Shown here: positions 1-12,600 of the stretch, piece after piece
Layout: every line of letters begins with the position of its first letter
Position numbering within the stretch: the first letter of the stretch is position 1
Source: Theristus sp. LFF4_11
Lineage: Eukaryota; Nematoda; Chromadorea; Monhysterida; Xyalidae
Length of the DNA: 64,000 nucleotides
Direction of reading: 5' to 3'
NCBI GenBank assembly: GCA_030248135.1
Contig: JASANC010001597.1
Coordinates: 62,001-126,000 of the forward strand
Position numbers and translations under genes: made by a program
The notes under the pieces: generated by a model
Told to the model about the DNA's origin: nothing
What the model saw: only the letters and a program-made list of their open reading frames with translations
The model's database searches: none

Positions 1-602
1 CTCTCACCGAAGGTAACCCGTGCGAGCTGCCGATCTCGCGAGGCACCGGCGCCGGACAGATGCAACGCTGGGGCTACAACACCGCGACGAAACAGTGCGA
101 GGCGTTCATTTACACCGGCGTTTCGGGCAACCAGAACAACTTTCTCACGCAGGCAGACTGCGTGGGAATGTGCAAAGGTGCGCTTGAGGGTACGGTAGGA
201 GTACGGTAGCGCGGATACGGTAGGAGTACGGTAGCGCGCGGATACGGTAGGAGTACGGTAGCGCGCGGATACGGTAGGAGTACGGTAGCGCGTTTCGCCC
301 AAAGCGATAGCCAAATGAGCACTTTTTGATATGTGGCTTTATAACTTTTTTGTTTCTGGTATATCAAAGAGCTGTTTTATGTCGTGATTTGACTGAATAG
401 AGTTTTTTTTCGGAACTTCATTTTCTTTATAAATTTTCCCAATTTCCAGTCACAATCAATCCCTGCTCTGTCGGCCAACCGGTCACTCAAAGTGGTGGTG
501 TACCACTGCAATGCACCGCGACGAATGCCGCAATCTGCCCCGCGAACACCTATTGTCACATTGGTGCGACCTCAGAAACGACCGTATGCTGCCCAAAAAC
601 TG
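1..602 (+). CDS. Exons: Kunitz 1 (1-177) and lustrin 1 (450-602)
   Basis: Kunitz 1 reads from the window edge to AAA-G|gtgcgc, with NPCELP near its start and GNQNNF before the last two Cys. Lustrin 1 opens after tttccag at 449, starts V-T-I-N-P-C, contains YCHIG and ends VCCPKTG at a phase 1 donor. The intron holds a GC-rich minisatellite. Confidence 0.85.
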
Positions 603-3600
603 GTGCTGAATTTCTGTTTTTTTGTTTTTTTTGTGCGGCTTCGGTTAGTAGAATATGGACATTTGGGCTGGAAACAATTTCAGTTATTATCTTTCTTATT
701 AAACGTGACCCAATATGCGTTTGCACGCACAGATAGCGAAAATGTTTCATGGCTGCGTGGCAATTTGAAATCAGCAAAACTAAACGTATTCTGGCGGCAG
801 ATTTGTGCAAGAAATTGGGAAAAAACTAATCAGAATCTTTTCTCCAAAATAAATTTATTTTATTTCGTATTTGAACTGTGTTCGGGCGAGAAAGAACTTT
901 TCAGCTCTGCGGCTTTTCCACACATCATTCAACATTACTACGCCTCCTTCACACGAAAAGATAATACAACAGTAGTATTGTGTAACGAACACTCTTATGT
1001 AGCCTTACTGAAACATTACGCAAAAAGGCAAGGGGTTAACAAATTTCATGGTAAAGGTTAAAAAACAGGGTAACAATCAATGAATTTGAAACAGAGAAAA
1101 GGTCATGATATTATCTGTGTGTGGAAGACTTTGGTTAGAAGTCAAACTATAACAAGAAAAAAACTTTTCATTGTTTTATCAAATGCTGACAACAAAATGC
1201 TGTCCATTGTATAATTTTCTGTAGACCATTTTCAGGCACAAACCCGTGCCAACTGTCCTTGGCCACAGGCACGGGCAACTCGGTGTTGTCCCGTTGGTAT
1301 TTCGACGCTGCCAACAGTCAGTGCAAGGCGTACACCTATACGGGCCTCAGGGGTAACGAGAACTCGTTTCTGTCGCAGATTGACTGCAGACGGACTTGCC
1401 CGGGTAAATGATGAATTTTGTTGTGCCACGCTTTGCATGCTATTTGTCGATTTTCGTCAAGTTTTTGAGTGTCGCTGTCCGGATTGAGGCTACCGTCCAG
1501 ACATCTGTTCTTCCAACTGTGACTTCTGAGTGGTTTCCATGCTATGCGATTCTCTTTTTTTTGTCCGATTTAGCTGAAAAACTCATCATCATTTTAGTGT
1601 TCGAAATGCAAATGTTTTTTTGTTTAATTTTAGAATACGACAACCCGTGTCCCGCAGGGAACCCGCCAATGAACGCTGCAAACGGCCAAGTGAGTTTTTT
1701 TTGTATTTCATTTTTAATGTCATCATTTTGCACTAAATTCGAATAAGTCTTTTTCAATGCAACTTTTTGTTTGTTTTTTCAAGATTACCTACTGCACCAA
1801 CACCAACCCAATTTGTCCGTCTGGTTATTGGTGTCATTTGGGCCACTCAAGGCAAACCAGTGTTTGCTGTCCATTCCGTAAGTTGAGGCACGTTATTGAT
1901 GATACCAAATGGTCATTTTGTTGGATTTGAATAACTCAAAAGTGGAATTTGGGGTGGGATAGGTTGAGTAAAATATGTCACAATGTAGCCCAATTTGTCT
2001 CATATGCATATATGCATATATGAAACTTTAATCATCATTAATTAGTATGTGATGTGATGTGTTTGTGTCGTTCAGTTCGTCGTAAAAACAGGAGCTAACG
2101 AAATTAAAAAAAGCGAATACTGTTGTGACAAATGCTTGAACAGTGGAAAAAGAACAGTTCTTTGATAAAAACAGTCTGAGAAACCATTCATGTATTGTGT
2201 ACAGAGACAGACAATGTTTCAGGAAACAGGTAAATCCGTTATAACAGAAAATTTTATCAGTATTTTGTTGTGGTCTGCTTCAAACAAAAAAAAACATAAA
2301 AAAACCTAAAATTAATATTCCAGCGAGCAATCCGTGCACGATGCCGAAAGTGCAGGGCACTGGTGTCGCCCAGTTGCCCCGATACTACTACAACCAAGTG
2401 TTGCGTCAATGTGACGTGTTCACTTACTCGGGCAAAGGTGGCAATCAGAACAACTTTCAGACGAGGGCCGAGTGCGAGGCGACTTGTCCAAGTACGGCGT
2501 CTTTTTTCACTTTTTAGAAGGTGGTCTTGCAACTTTTATGGACCGAAAAGAAGACTTACCAGTACTATTCAGACGAATTCACAGCTTTCTGGAAACATTG
2601 AGTGATTGAAATTGTCCCAAGCTCATTGGAATCACCTTGTTCTGTCGGTTCAGATTATTTTAACCCAGACGGGGCCTACCGTAATTATACCGGAATCATA
2701 CCGTATACATACCGTATACATACCGTATACATACCGTAAACATGCCGTATACATACCGTATACATACCGTATACATACCGTATACAAACCCTAAACATAC
2801 TGTAACCTACCGTAACCTACCGTAAACTACCGTAACCTTGTAGTTCTGGACAATCCGTGCGCCACCGGTATGCCGGCGACCTTATCCGACGGCAGCCCTC
2901 AACTGTGCACGTCCACCTCCACCAACATCTGCCCGGCTGGCTATTGGTGTCATTTGGGGCCAACCGCGCAATCGTCGCTCTGTTGCCCTGGAGGTGAGCG
3001 CATTTGTTTTTTTTTATTTTTGTTTGAAAAGTGAATGAGTTGTTTAACCAGTAATACCGATTCTCCGGTAGCCAGTTCTCCGGGTACCAGCTCTCCGCGC
3101 GGACTTGTGAGAGGTACTAGTTCTACGGGCATCAGTTCTACGGGTGCCAGTTCTCCGGTGACCATTTTCCCAAGGACCAGTTCTCAGATGACCCTTTTCG
3201 TGGTACCAGTATCACGGTGACCAGTTCCACAACAAACTAAACAAGAAAATCATTTGAATGAAGATGGGAACTTGAGGTGGATACGGTTTTTAAAATGTTT
3301 TTATCGTAACCTACCGTAACCGTACCCTCCGCTTCAGCCGGTGACCCGTGCCGTATGCCATTGAGCCGTGGCAACGGCAACGCAGTGATGAACCGATGGT
3401 ACTATAACACGGACACTAAGATTTGCCTCAGTTTCTCCTACACTGGCCGCGGTGGAAATCAGAACAACTTTGAGACACTCTCGCAGTGTCGTATTGTGTG
3501 CGTTTCTTTTGCATTTTTGTATTTTTATCAGTTTTTCAGCCGACACGGGACAAGCTAGATTGTTTTGATGTGAACTTGTGGTTTTTGAAATCAGGTATAT

Positions 3601-6600
3601 CCGTTTAGCCATTTTTGATCGTTGCCGTTTTGATGGCCAAACCATCACAAAGCAGCGAATCAGCGGTTGTTGTTGCTGTCTGTTGTTGGGATTTTAGGCG
3701 ATGTTTTTAGCCAGGGCTAACCCAGAGAAGCGTAAAGAACGCCATTGAGTAGGGCGCCCATCGAGTTTTCTGCCATTAAGTGCCTATACACCCCTCAGCG
3801 GGGCTCAAACCCCCGAGCGCACAGACAATATCCTAACGCACTACCACCAGGCTACAAGGGTGTCAGCCAGCAATCTAAATCAAAATAATAACAGCAACAC
3901 TTCATAAAACTACCCAACTTTCCATTGGACCCAATTCTCCATTGCAGGTGCCCCGAGTACCAAAACCCATGCTCCACGGGTCAACCGCATATTGGCCTAA
4001 CGGGCCAAATCACGCACTGCGGGGCAACGACGCCAAGTATTTGCCCAACAACTTATTGGTGTCACGTTGGGTCAACTTTAGACCAATCAGTGTGCTGCCC
4101 GGGCGCCGGTAACCCGTGCGATCTACCAGTCTCGAACGGAAATGGCGCAGCGACTTTGTTGCGGTAAGTGGATTACTGTAGGGTTACTGTAAAAACCATA
4201 TCAAAAAAGACCCAAAGCTGGCTATTGTGTTCTGTCGGCAGTTTTGACGTTCTGACTGTATTCCGTACATTAATTGGCCACTATAAGATTACTGTATGAT
4301 TACTGTAAGATTACTGTAGCCTTACTGTATCTTTTAGGTATTATTACGACCAGCCAACTCAAACGTGCCGACAGTTTTCCTACACCGGAATGGGCGGCAA
4401 TGAGAACAACTTCATGACGTTGAACGCGTGCGAGCAACGATGTCCAGGTAAAGTTGAATTCTCCGAAAAAAAACTACTTTTTTCACTAATTTTTCTTTTT
4501 TCCCAGTTTTCCGCAACCCGTGCGCTGCGGGCCAACCGGCGCGGGACACCGCCACATCGCAGATTGTGCCGTGCAGTGTTCGCAATTTACAGTCGTGCCC
4601 GGCAACGTTTTGGTGTCACATTGGATCGACCGAACAGACGACACTCTGTTGTCCCGGTGGTGCGTTACTGTAGAATTGATTTATGACGTTTTTTATTTGT
4701 TCCGACTGCCGACACCGAACAAGTTAGCTTGTTTTTATAACAACACAGTCGAACTCTTAATTATAGGGAATCAGCTGATTGGTTGGTGATCACGGTATGC
4801 ATGCTTTCTGTGCAAAACAAACTCCGCGCCCACAGCAATGCCTGCACAAAATGCCGTGATCACCAACGTAAAGTTGTTTTAGGTTTCATGAATGTGAAGC
4901 GAAGCTGAGCTGTTTTGGGTTTCATGAATGTGAAGCGAAGCGAAGCTGAGCTGTTTTGGGCTTCATGAATGTGAAGCGAAGTGCTGCATGAATGCTCCAT
5001 GAACGGCCTCCACAAATTTAGCTTTTTTAGTCTACTGAAAAGAAAACTTACCGTGCCCGTTTCAACCTTCAGCCGGTAACCCGTGCTCGCAGCCGACGGT
5101 CGTTGGAACGGGCGACGCTTCGCTGCCCCGTTATCAGTACAATTCGCTCACGCAACAATGCCTGCCGTTCACGTATTCCGGAATTGGCGGCAATCAGAAC
5201 AACTTCCTGAGCAGGGCGGACTGCGAGCGATCGTGTCCAGGTGAGACTTCAGTTACGGTAGGTGTACGGTAGGTGGTCTTGGCACGAAAACCTTTCATGT
5301 TCACTAAAAAAGAATGCCAGTTTGTTCACATTACTTTCATTGTTGTGTAAGTGTTGATTGTCTTGTTTTTTTTCGTGTTTAGACCAGCTGTAGTAACAAC
5401 ACAGAACACTTTTCGTGCCAAGACCGCTACCGTAACACAACCGAATTACAACACAAATAACTGGTAAATTTCAACGACCACCTATAACACATTTGATCAA
5501 TTCAGTATTCCAAAACCCGTGCGCCTCTGGGGACCCAGCCACCGGCTCCAACGGTCAATACACGCTGTGCAGCGCCTCAGCTCCAAACGTTTGTCCCGCC
5601 GGTTTCTGGTGCCACATCGGCGACCCGAATGTCAACAGCGTCTGTTGTCCCGGGGGTAAATTCGGATTTTATGGATTTTTGGGTAATTTTCTTTGGCCAC
5701 TGAAGAAAATCTGCGATGGTCTTTTGGGAGTGATTTTTTTTAATAGAATAAGACATTTTTTTGTTAACAATTGGCACCAATTAAAATTGCAATATGCAAT
5801 TTCAATCCTTATTCTTTGGTAAACTATGTTTAAACGACATTTGTTTGGTATGTGTACGGGTTGTGTACGTACGTTTTGGTTAACCACGGTTTACCAAACT
5901 TTCTAAAAAATGAAGGTAAAAACCAAGTTGCTAATGTTGCTCATTAGCGAAAAGATTGCGATAAAATATTGTCTCAGAAAAAAACATCGTTGTTTTCATT
6001 CAGCCGAAAACCCGTGCCTTCTACCATTGTCAACGGGCACGGGTACAGCGCAACTAACCCGTTGGTATTTCGATATGAACCTGAGAAAGTGCACTCAGTT
6101 CACGTATCTCGGCACAAATGGCAATCAGAACAACTTCTTGTCGCAACAGGATTGTAAATTGCGGTACGGCTGTCTTTGTTTGGGTTAATTTCAGAAGCAT
6201 TTTTTTTCTTTGAAAGACATCGATGGTTGTTTGGCACTTGGCTATCGTGTAGGTTGCCTTGATATGCGAGCAGTTCAAAAAAAGGTCCCCACAGTATCAT
6301 ATTGCTTTCCTACGAAGCGTTACGCTGAAAAAAAAACATTCCACAAACTTTGGTTTCTTTTTCAAAGTTTACAGCAATTACCCCTATCCGTTCATGATGA
6401 AGATACACCTAAGCGGCTCCAAAACACTTTTTTCTACAACAGTTGCCCCGAGTTCGCTAACCCGTGCTCAACGGGCGCCCCCGCGCAGGCTCCCACCGGC
6501 GGCATCCTCTTTTGTTCGGCAGTCGCTCAAACTTGTCCGGCCACATACTGGTGTCACATTGGCAGCAGTAACGACAATACAGTATGCTGTCCTGGAGGTC

Positions 6601-9600
6601 GGTTACTGTAGGTTACTGTATTCATGGGTTAAAGGTCGGTTACTGTGGGGTTGTGGTACTGTATGCTTGGGTTAGCGGTGGATTACTGTAGGCTACTGTA
6701 TTCTTGGGTTAAAAGTCGGTTACTGTAGGGCACTGTATGCTTGTGTTTAAGGTGGGTTGCTGTGGGCTACTGTAATCTTGGGTTAAAGGTGGGTTACTGT
6801 ATAGTACTGTTATCCAGCCTTAAAACGAAAAGAAATACAGTAGTTTTAGTGAGCTATTGAAACAACGTGTTACGGTAAGATTACTGTAAAATTATGATAA
6901 CATTTCAGCCGGTGACCCGTGCATTCAACCGATGCTCCCCGGAACGGGCAGCTCAAAGCTGAATCGCTGGTATTTCAATCAAAATACGAGACAATGCATT
7001 CCATTCACGTACACGGGACAGGGTGGCAATCAAAATTCGTTCCTCAGTGAGACTGAGTGCTCCTCAAGATGTCCAGGTACAGTTTCTTTGGTCATGCTCG
7101 GTGGATGTTTCAACTGCTGCTATTAGTTAGCTGATTGGTTTTCATCGACCAGTAAGCGTGGAGTTAAAACTAAAATTTTACGTTACAATGTCGCACTACA
7201 GACAATCAATAAATCATTTTTAAAACAAGTTTCCATTGATTCCATCTCAATTTCCGCCCACGTTTTTAACCAGTTTTTTTCAGTCTTCAAAAACCCGTGC
7301 ACATCCGTGCTCAACCCCCCGCAGATCGTCTTCTGCAGCGCCCAGCAGCGTCAAGTGTGCCCGGCCGGCTATTGGTGCCACATTGGGGCAACCACCGAGA
7401 GTTCACTCTGTTGCCCCGGGGGTAAATTTTGGATTTTTTCATTTTGTTTGCCGGCATCATAACTGTGGAATGCTATTTTGCAATTTATTATGTTTTGGGC
7501 ATTGCTTCCTGCAATCGCGAGGTCCACGTGTGCTTTGAAGCGTTTTTTTTTTGCTTATTTAGTACAGAAGAGGTTTGCCTGTCAATTAGAAGAGTAGTTT
7601 GGGAAGTAAAAAATTATTCTTCAAAACGATATTCAAAAGTTGCCGCTAAAATTTCACGTTCTTGCACCTTGCACAGCCGCCGACCCGTGCAGTTTACCCG
7701 TGTCGGTGGGAGTCGGCTCGGGCCTGGGCCCCATCAGACGGTGGTACTTTGACCAGGCGCAAAAGTTGTGTCGCGAGTTCGACTACACGGGGCTGGCTGG
7801 AAATCAGAACAACTTTTTGACACGGGAAGAATGCCAGCAGAAATGCCCCGGTGAGTTTTCTTTGTTCACCTGAAAAATCCATGTGCAAAACTTTATCGAG
7901 TCTCACAAACGATCTTGCAGAGTTTACCAATCCCTGCATTAGCGGTGAGCCGTACCGCGACCCACAGGCGAATTTGGTCCGTTATTGCAATATGAATTCT
8001 CCGTCTGACTGTCCGACAGGTTGTTTTTTTTTAATTTGTTTCTTTTATGTATGACTTATTTTTTTAAACCTGTCCCACTGAAATGACGTCATGTGTCGCC
8101 AAACATGCGCTTGTCGTTCACAGAAAACCAGACTTTCCGTTTAGCCGGTTTCTTCCCGCAAACAAATGGTGAATGTCGAATAAGTCACACCAAACTGACA
8201 TTTTAGTGCCTGTACTTTGACAAACGGGCGTTTTTAAAGCTAATGACGTCATTTTAGTTGGGACACGTTTGAATAAATCCACAATATTTCTGTTTTTTGT
8301 CTCTTTGACATTAATTTATCGACTATTCAGAATAAAGTTAGCTATATCGTATTTGGGTAACAGAAACGTAAAGGACTTGTATAAATAAAAAAATTGATTG
8401 CCACCGATAACGAACGTGTGGAAAAAAGTGCAATGCTAAACTACTTTCAGGTTATTGGTGTCACGTTGGAGCCAATCAGCAAGCGACCGTTTGTTGTCCC
8501 GGTGTTGCTGACCCGTGCACTGTACCACTGGCGATTGGGTCAGGAAATGGAAACATGGCCAGATGGTAATTGGGCAGGTTTTTAAGATATTTTGGGTAAA
8601 GAGTAACATTTGTCCCTCTCAGCTAAACCGACACCAGTTCTTTGGGTGGAGGGGGGGGGGGAGATCGGGAAAACAATTTTTGACAGAAATTTTATCGCCT
8701 GGTGTTTTAAAGGGTTTTATAGAGTCAAACTTCGACATGATCTATTTCAAATGAAAGCTCGATTAGGGCAAGGGGACGGGGGCGTATCTTCCCAAATTTC
8801 AACCCTACCGACCCAAAAATTGGGCTCGACCCTTTTTATTTTAAAAAAACTTCAAAAATTCATGAATTTCTCATCAGGTATTTCAACCGGCAGTCGCGTC
8901 GGTGTCAGCAGTTCACGTACACGGGAATTGGCGGCAATCAGAACAACTTTGTGACACAACACGGTTGCCAGCTGACATGTCCCGGTAAAGGATTCTGTGT
9001 GTGAACACGTCCAAGTGCCCAAAAAGGGCACGAAAATATCAACTTTTATGGTTGATTTTTGGGGTTTTAGTTCAGCCGTTAACAATCACTCTTCAGTTAT
9101 AAGAGTAATTTCTGCAGGATTTTTTGTGACTTTTTGGTGTATCCGAAGAGAAAAACCGAATTGAAACGGTCTAATGACGTTTGGATCACCCTGTATAATC
9201 TAGTTATATGTTTTCGCCGTAAAAACCGAGCTGCTAGACCAAAAAAACTTTCACTTTCCAGAGTTCACCAATCCGTGCAGCGACGGCAACCCGCTGACCT
9301 CGACCAGTGGTCACGTGACCTACTGTTCTGCCCAAAACTCGAACATTTGCCCAATTGGCTATTTCTGTCACGTTGGCGTCTCCCAGGAGCAGACCGTCTG
9401 CTGTCCGGGAGGTTGGTCGGGTGTCTGATGGATTTAAATGAAGAAACTTTGTTATTCTCGGAGATATGCATTTTCCTTCCTACGTTACATACATTGTGTG
9501 ACATTTATTAATTTTGTTGCTATTTTTATCAATTTTCAGCCGCAAACCCGTGCAACCTGCCACTGGCAATCGGTCGAAGCAGCGCCAGCCTTCAAAGGTG

Positions 9601-12600
9601 ACATTTATTGTGGTTTTGAATGCAGGGTTTATCAGACTATGTAGGTCGTTTTTGAATAAATCTCTTCAAATTGTACTAATTACGAACAGCACTAACTAAG
9701 GCCAGACCGGTTTCCAATTTAGGTACTACTTCAACCAGCTGAACAGACGATGCGAGAATTTCGTCTATTCGGGCGCTGGCGGCAACGCCAACAACTTTCT
9801 CACAATGCAGCAGTGCCGTGCTCAGTGTCCTGGTACAGTGTTTTTTTTTTTAAATTAAGCACAGAAACATGCAGTCGAACACTAGATTATAGGCTGTCAG
9901 CTGATTGGTTGGCGATCACGTGATGCATGCTTTCTGTGCAGGGGACAGACTCCACCTCCACAGTAACGCCTGCACAGAAATCAGTTTTATGAAAATGGAA
10001 TGATTAAGCAAAAAGTCTCAAAAAGTCTCAAAAAGCAAAAAGCAAAAGAAAATGTTCAGAGTTCGACAACCCGTGCATGGGACAGCCGTACCGCACAGTG
10101 GGTGGTCAAGTGCTCTACTGCAGTGGGCACTCGTCATGTCCCCCGAATCACTTTTGTCACTACGGAGCGGACACCACAACGACGATGTGCTGCCCGGTTA
10201 ATGGTGCGACTGGTTCTTTTTTTGCTTCAAACGACGTTATTTTTCGCTAAGTTCATATGGTTTTCGGTTACAGTCAACGTGTTCATTGGGACTTGCATTG
10301 ATGATCTTTATGTCGAACTTTACTTGCACAATGGACTTTTTATACTGCTCACACACCGAAATATGAGCATAATTGCGCAATAATATGAGCAACAAGCTAT
10401 TTGACAATGCATTTAAATTTGAATACTTGCGCTTTAAGGGGCATTCAAGAGCCAGTATTTAATGACCGCGTAGCTACATACAATTGTATGATTGAGCACA
10501 GCTACGCGTCACTGAATACTGCTTCATGAATGCCGCTTTACGCTTTACTGTTTGTAATTGGAAAATCTACGGAACTTCCACATCTCGTACTCGGGACCAG
10601 TTTATTTTAACATAATTTTTAGCTCTTTTTTAATTTATCAAATTAAAAGACACAGCTTAAAAGTACAATTAAGAAAAAAACGTTTTTATGTGTGCAAAAA
10701 CGTTTCTAACCTTTGTCACAGGCGACCCGTGTGCCCTGCCAGTGGTCATCGGCACTGGTCGCACTCAACTGACCCGATTCTACTACAACGTCGCGATGCA
10801 ACAGTGCTCCAGTTTCGTCTATTCCGGTCTCGGCGGTAATGAGAACAACTTCAGAACGCAGACTGAATGCGAGGCACGCTGTAAACCCGGTCGGTACCCG
10901 TTGTTTGGATTGTGTAAACTGTTTCTTTCCTGTTCGTAGAAGAGGCTTACATTTTACAACATGTTGCGTTTTATTGCCAAACGAATAAAAAAGGCCAACA
11001 GATTTCGGGGGGGGGGGGATTCAAGAAGCCCAGTGAGCAAATTTATAAAGCCCATGACACAAAAATCAGCAAAATTATCAAAATACTGTTTGCAAAATGC
11101 TCCTTTTCACGCAGCGGTGAACCCGTGCGGGCAACAGCAGCCGCTGGTGGACGTTTCCGGGCGTCCGATCACTTGCGGCACGGTGGCTGGCTCCCTAAAC
11201 GCGGTGTGCCCCAACAATTACTACTGTCATGTTGGCGCCAGCGTTTACACGACGGTCTGCTGTCCGCAGACACAAGGTATGGTGGTTAGTGTTGCCGTGG
11301 TAACCGAAACTGACGGTTACCGAACCGTACAACAACCGAGATTTTTGTTGTTGTTGTTGTTGTTGTTGTTGTTGGAATTTTTAGGCGATGTTTTCTGCCA
11401 GGGCTAACCCAGAGAAGCGTACGGAACGCCATTGAGTAGGGCGCCCATCGAGTGTTCTGTCATTAAGTGCCTATACACCCCTCGGCGGGCTCGATGCCCC
11501 GAGCGCACAGACTGTAGTCTAACGCACTACCACCAGGCCACGAGGGGGACCGAACTTTTGGCAAACCGAAACCGAAACCGTACCGAGGGATGTTTTTTTG
11601 GATTTTGAACCAAATCGAAAACCGTACCGTGGCCTGACCTGACAACCGAAACCGAAACCGTACAGAAGATTTTTTGACCATTTTTACCGAAACCGATCGT
11701 TATACAAGAAACGTGAACCGCGGCAACACTAGTGGTGATATTGTCGTTTTGGTGGAACCTGTCTGGAAATGGTTGAAAAGTTTGGTAATATGTTTTTGAA
11801 CGGGGATTACCGTAAAGTCTTGCATATAAGGTTCCTCCCACTTATAAGACCCCCACCCAAAAGTGGGCGGAGTGTCACACGGCGGGAAACCAAAAAATTC
11901 AAAATTTTGACTTGGTCGAAATCTTACCCCGTTTATAAGACCCGGAATTCCTAATGTTCGCTTTATAAGACCTCCTCCCACTTATAAGGCTGTCACACGA
12001 AATTCCACTTTTTTCAGAACCTTTTGATTTTCAAATTTATATAAGGAGACCTTATATGCAAGACTTTACGGTATATACTAATTGTTAGGAAACCCGCTAG
12101 ATCGGTCAAAATGCGTCACTACCTTTCCCACCTCGGCCATGAACAGCAACATTCTTGCTAACCAGCTTCCACTGAACACCATAATACGTTGTTTTTTTGT
12201 TTCGCCGTTTTCCCGCCAGCCGCACCCGGCTACTCGCCATGCAGTCTGCACGTGCGCAGCGGCGCCGGACAGGAGCAGATCAGCCGATGGTACTACGACT
12301 CCGTGTCTGGCGACTGTCACTCGTTTGTCTACAAAGGGGTCGCCGGTAATGAGAACAACTTTCCCACGCAGACACTCTGCCGGAGGGCTTGTGTTAAGAG
12401 AGATTGTGAGTTTTTTTGGGGGTGTTTTGGTTATCGGGGGGACAGGTTTATCCGGTTGATATTGTCTTTTCTTTAAGACCTACGGCTCAATGCGGTTATG
12501 GACGTGAAAGGAAACTGGTTTCCATCTGTACGTGTTAATTCAGAATAGCCTAAGTGACCCGGACTTAGTTAGGGGACTCGGATCCCTGTGCCAATTTTGA

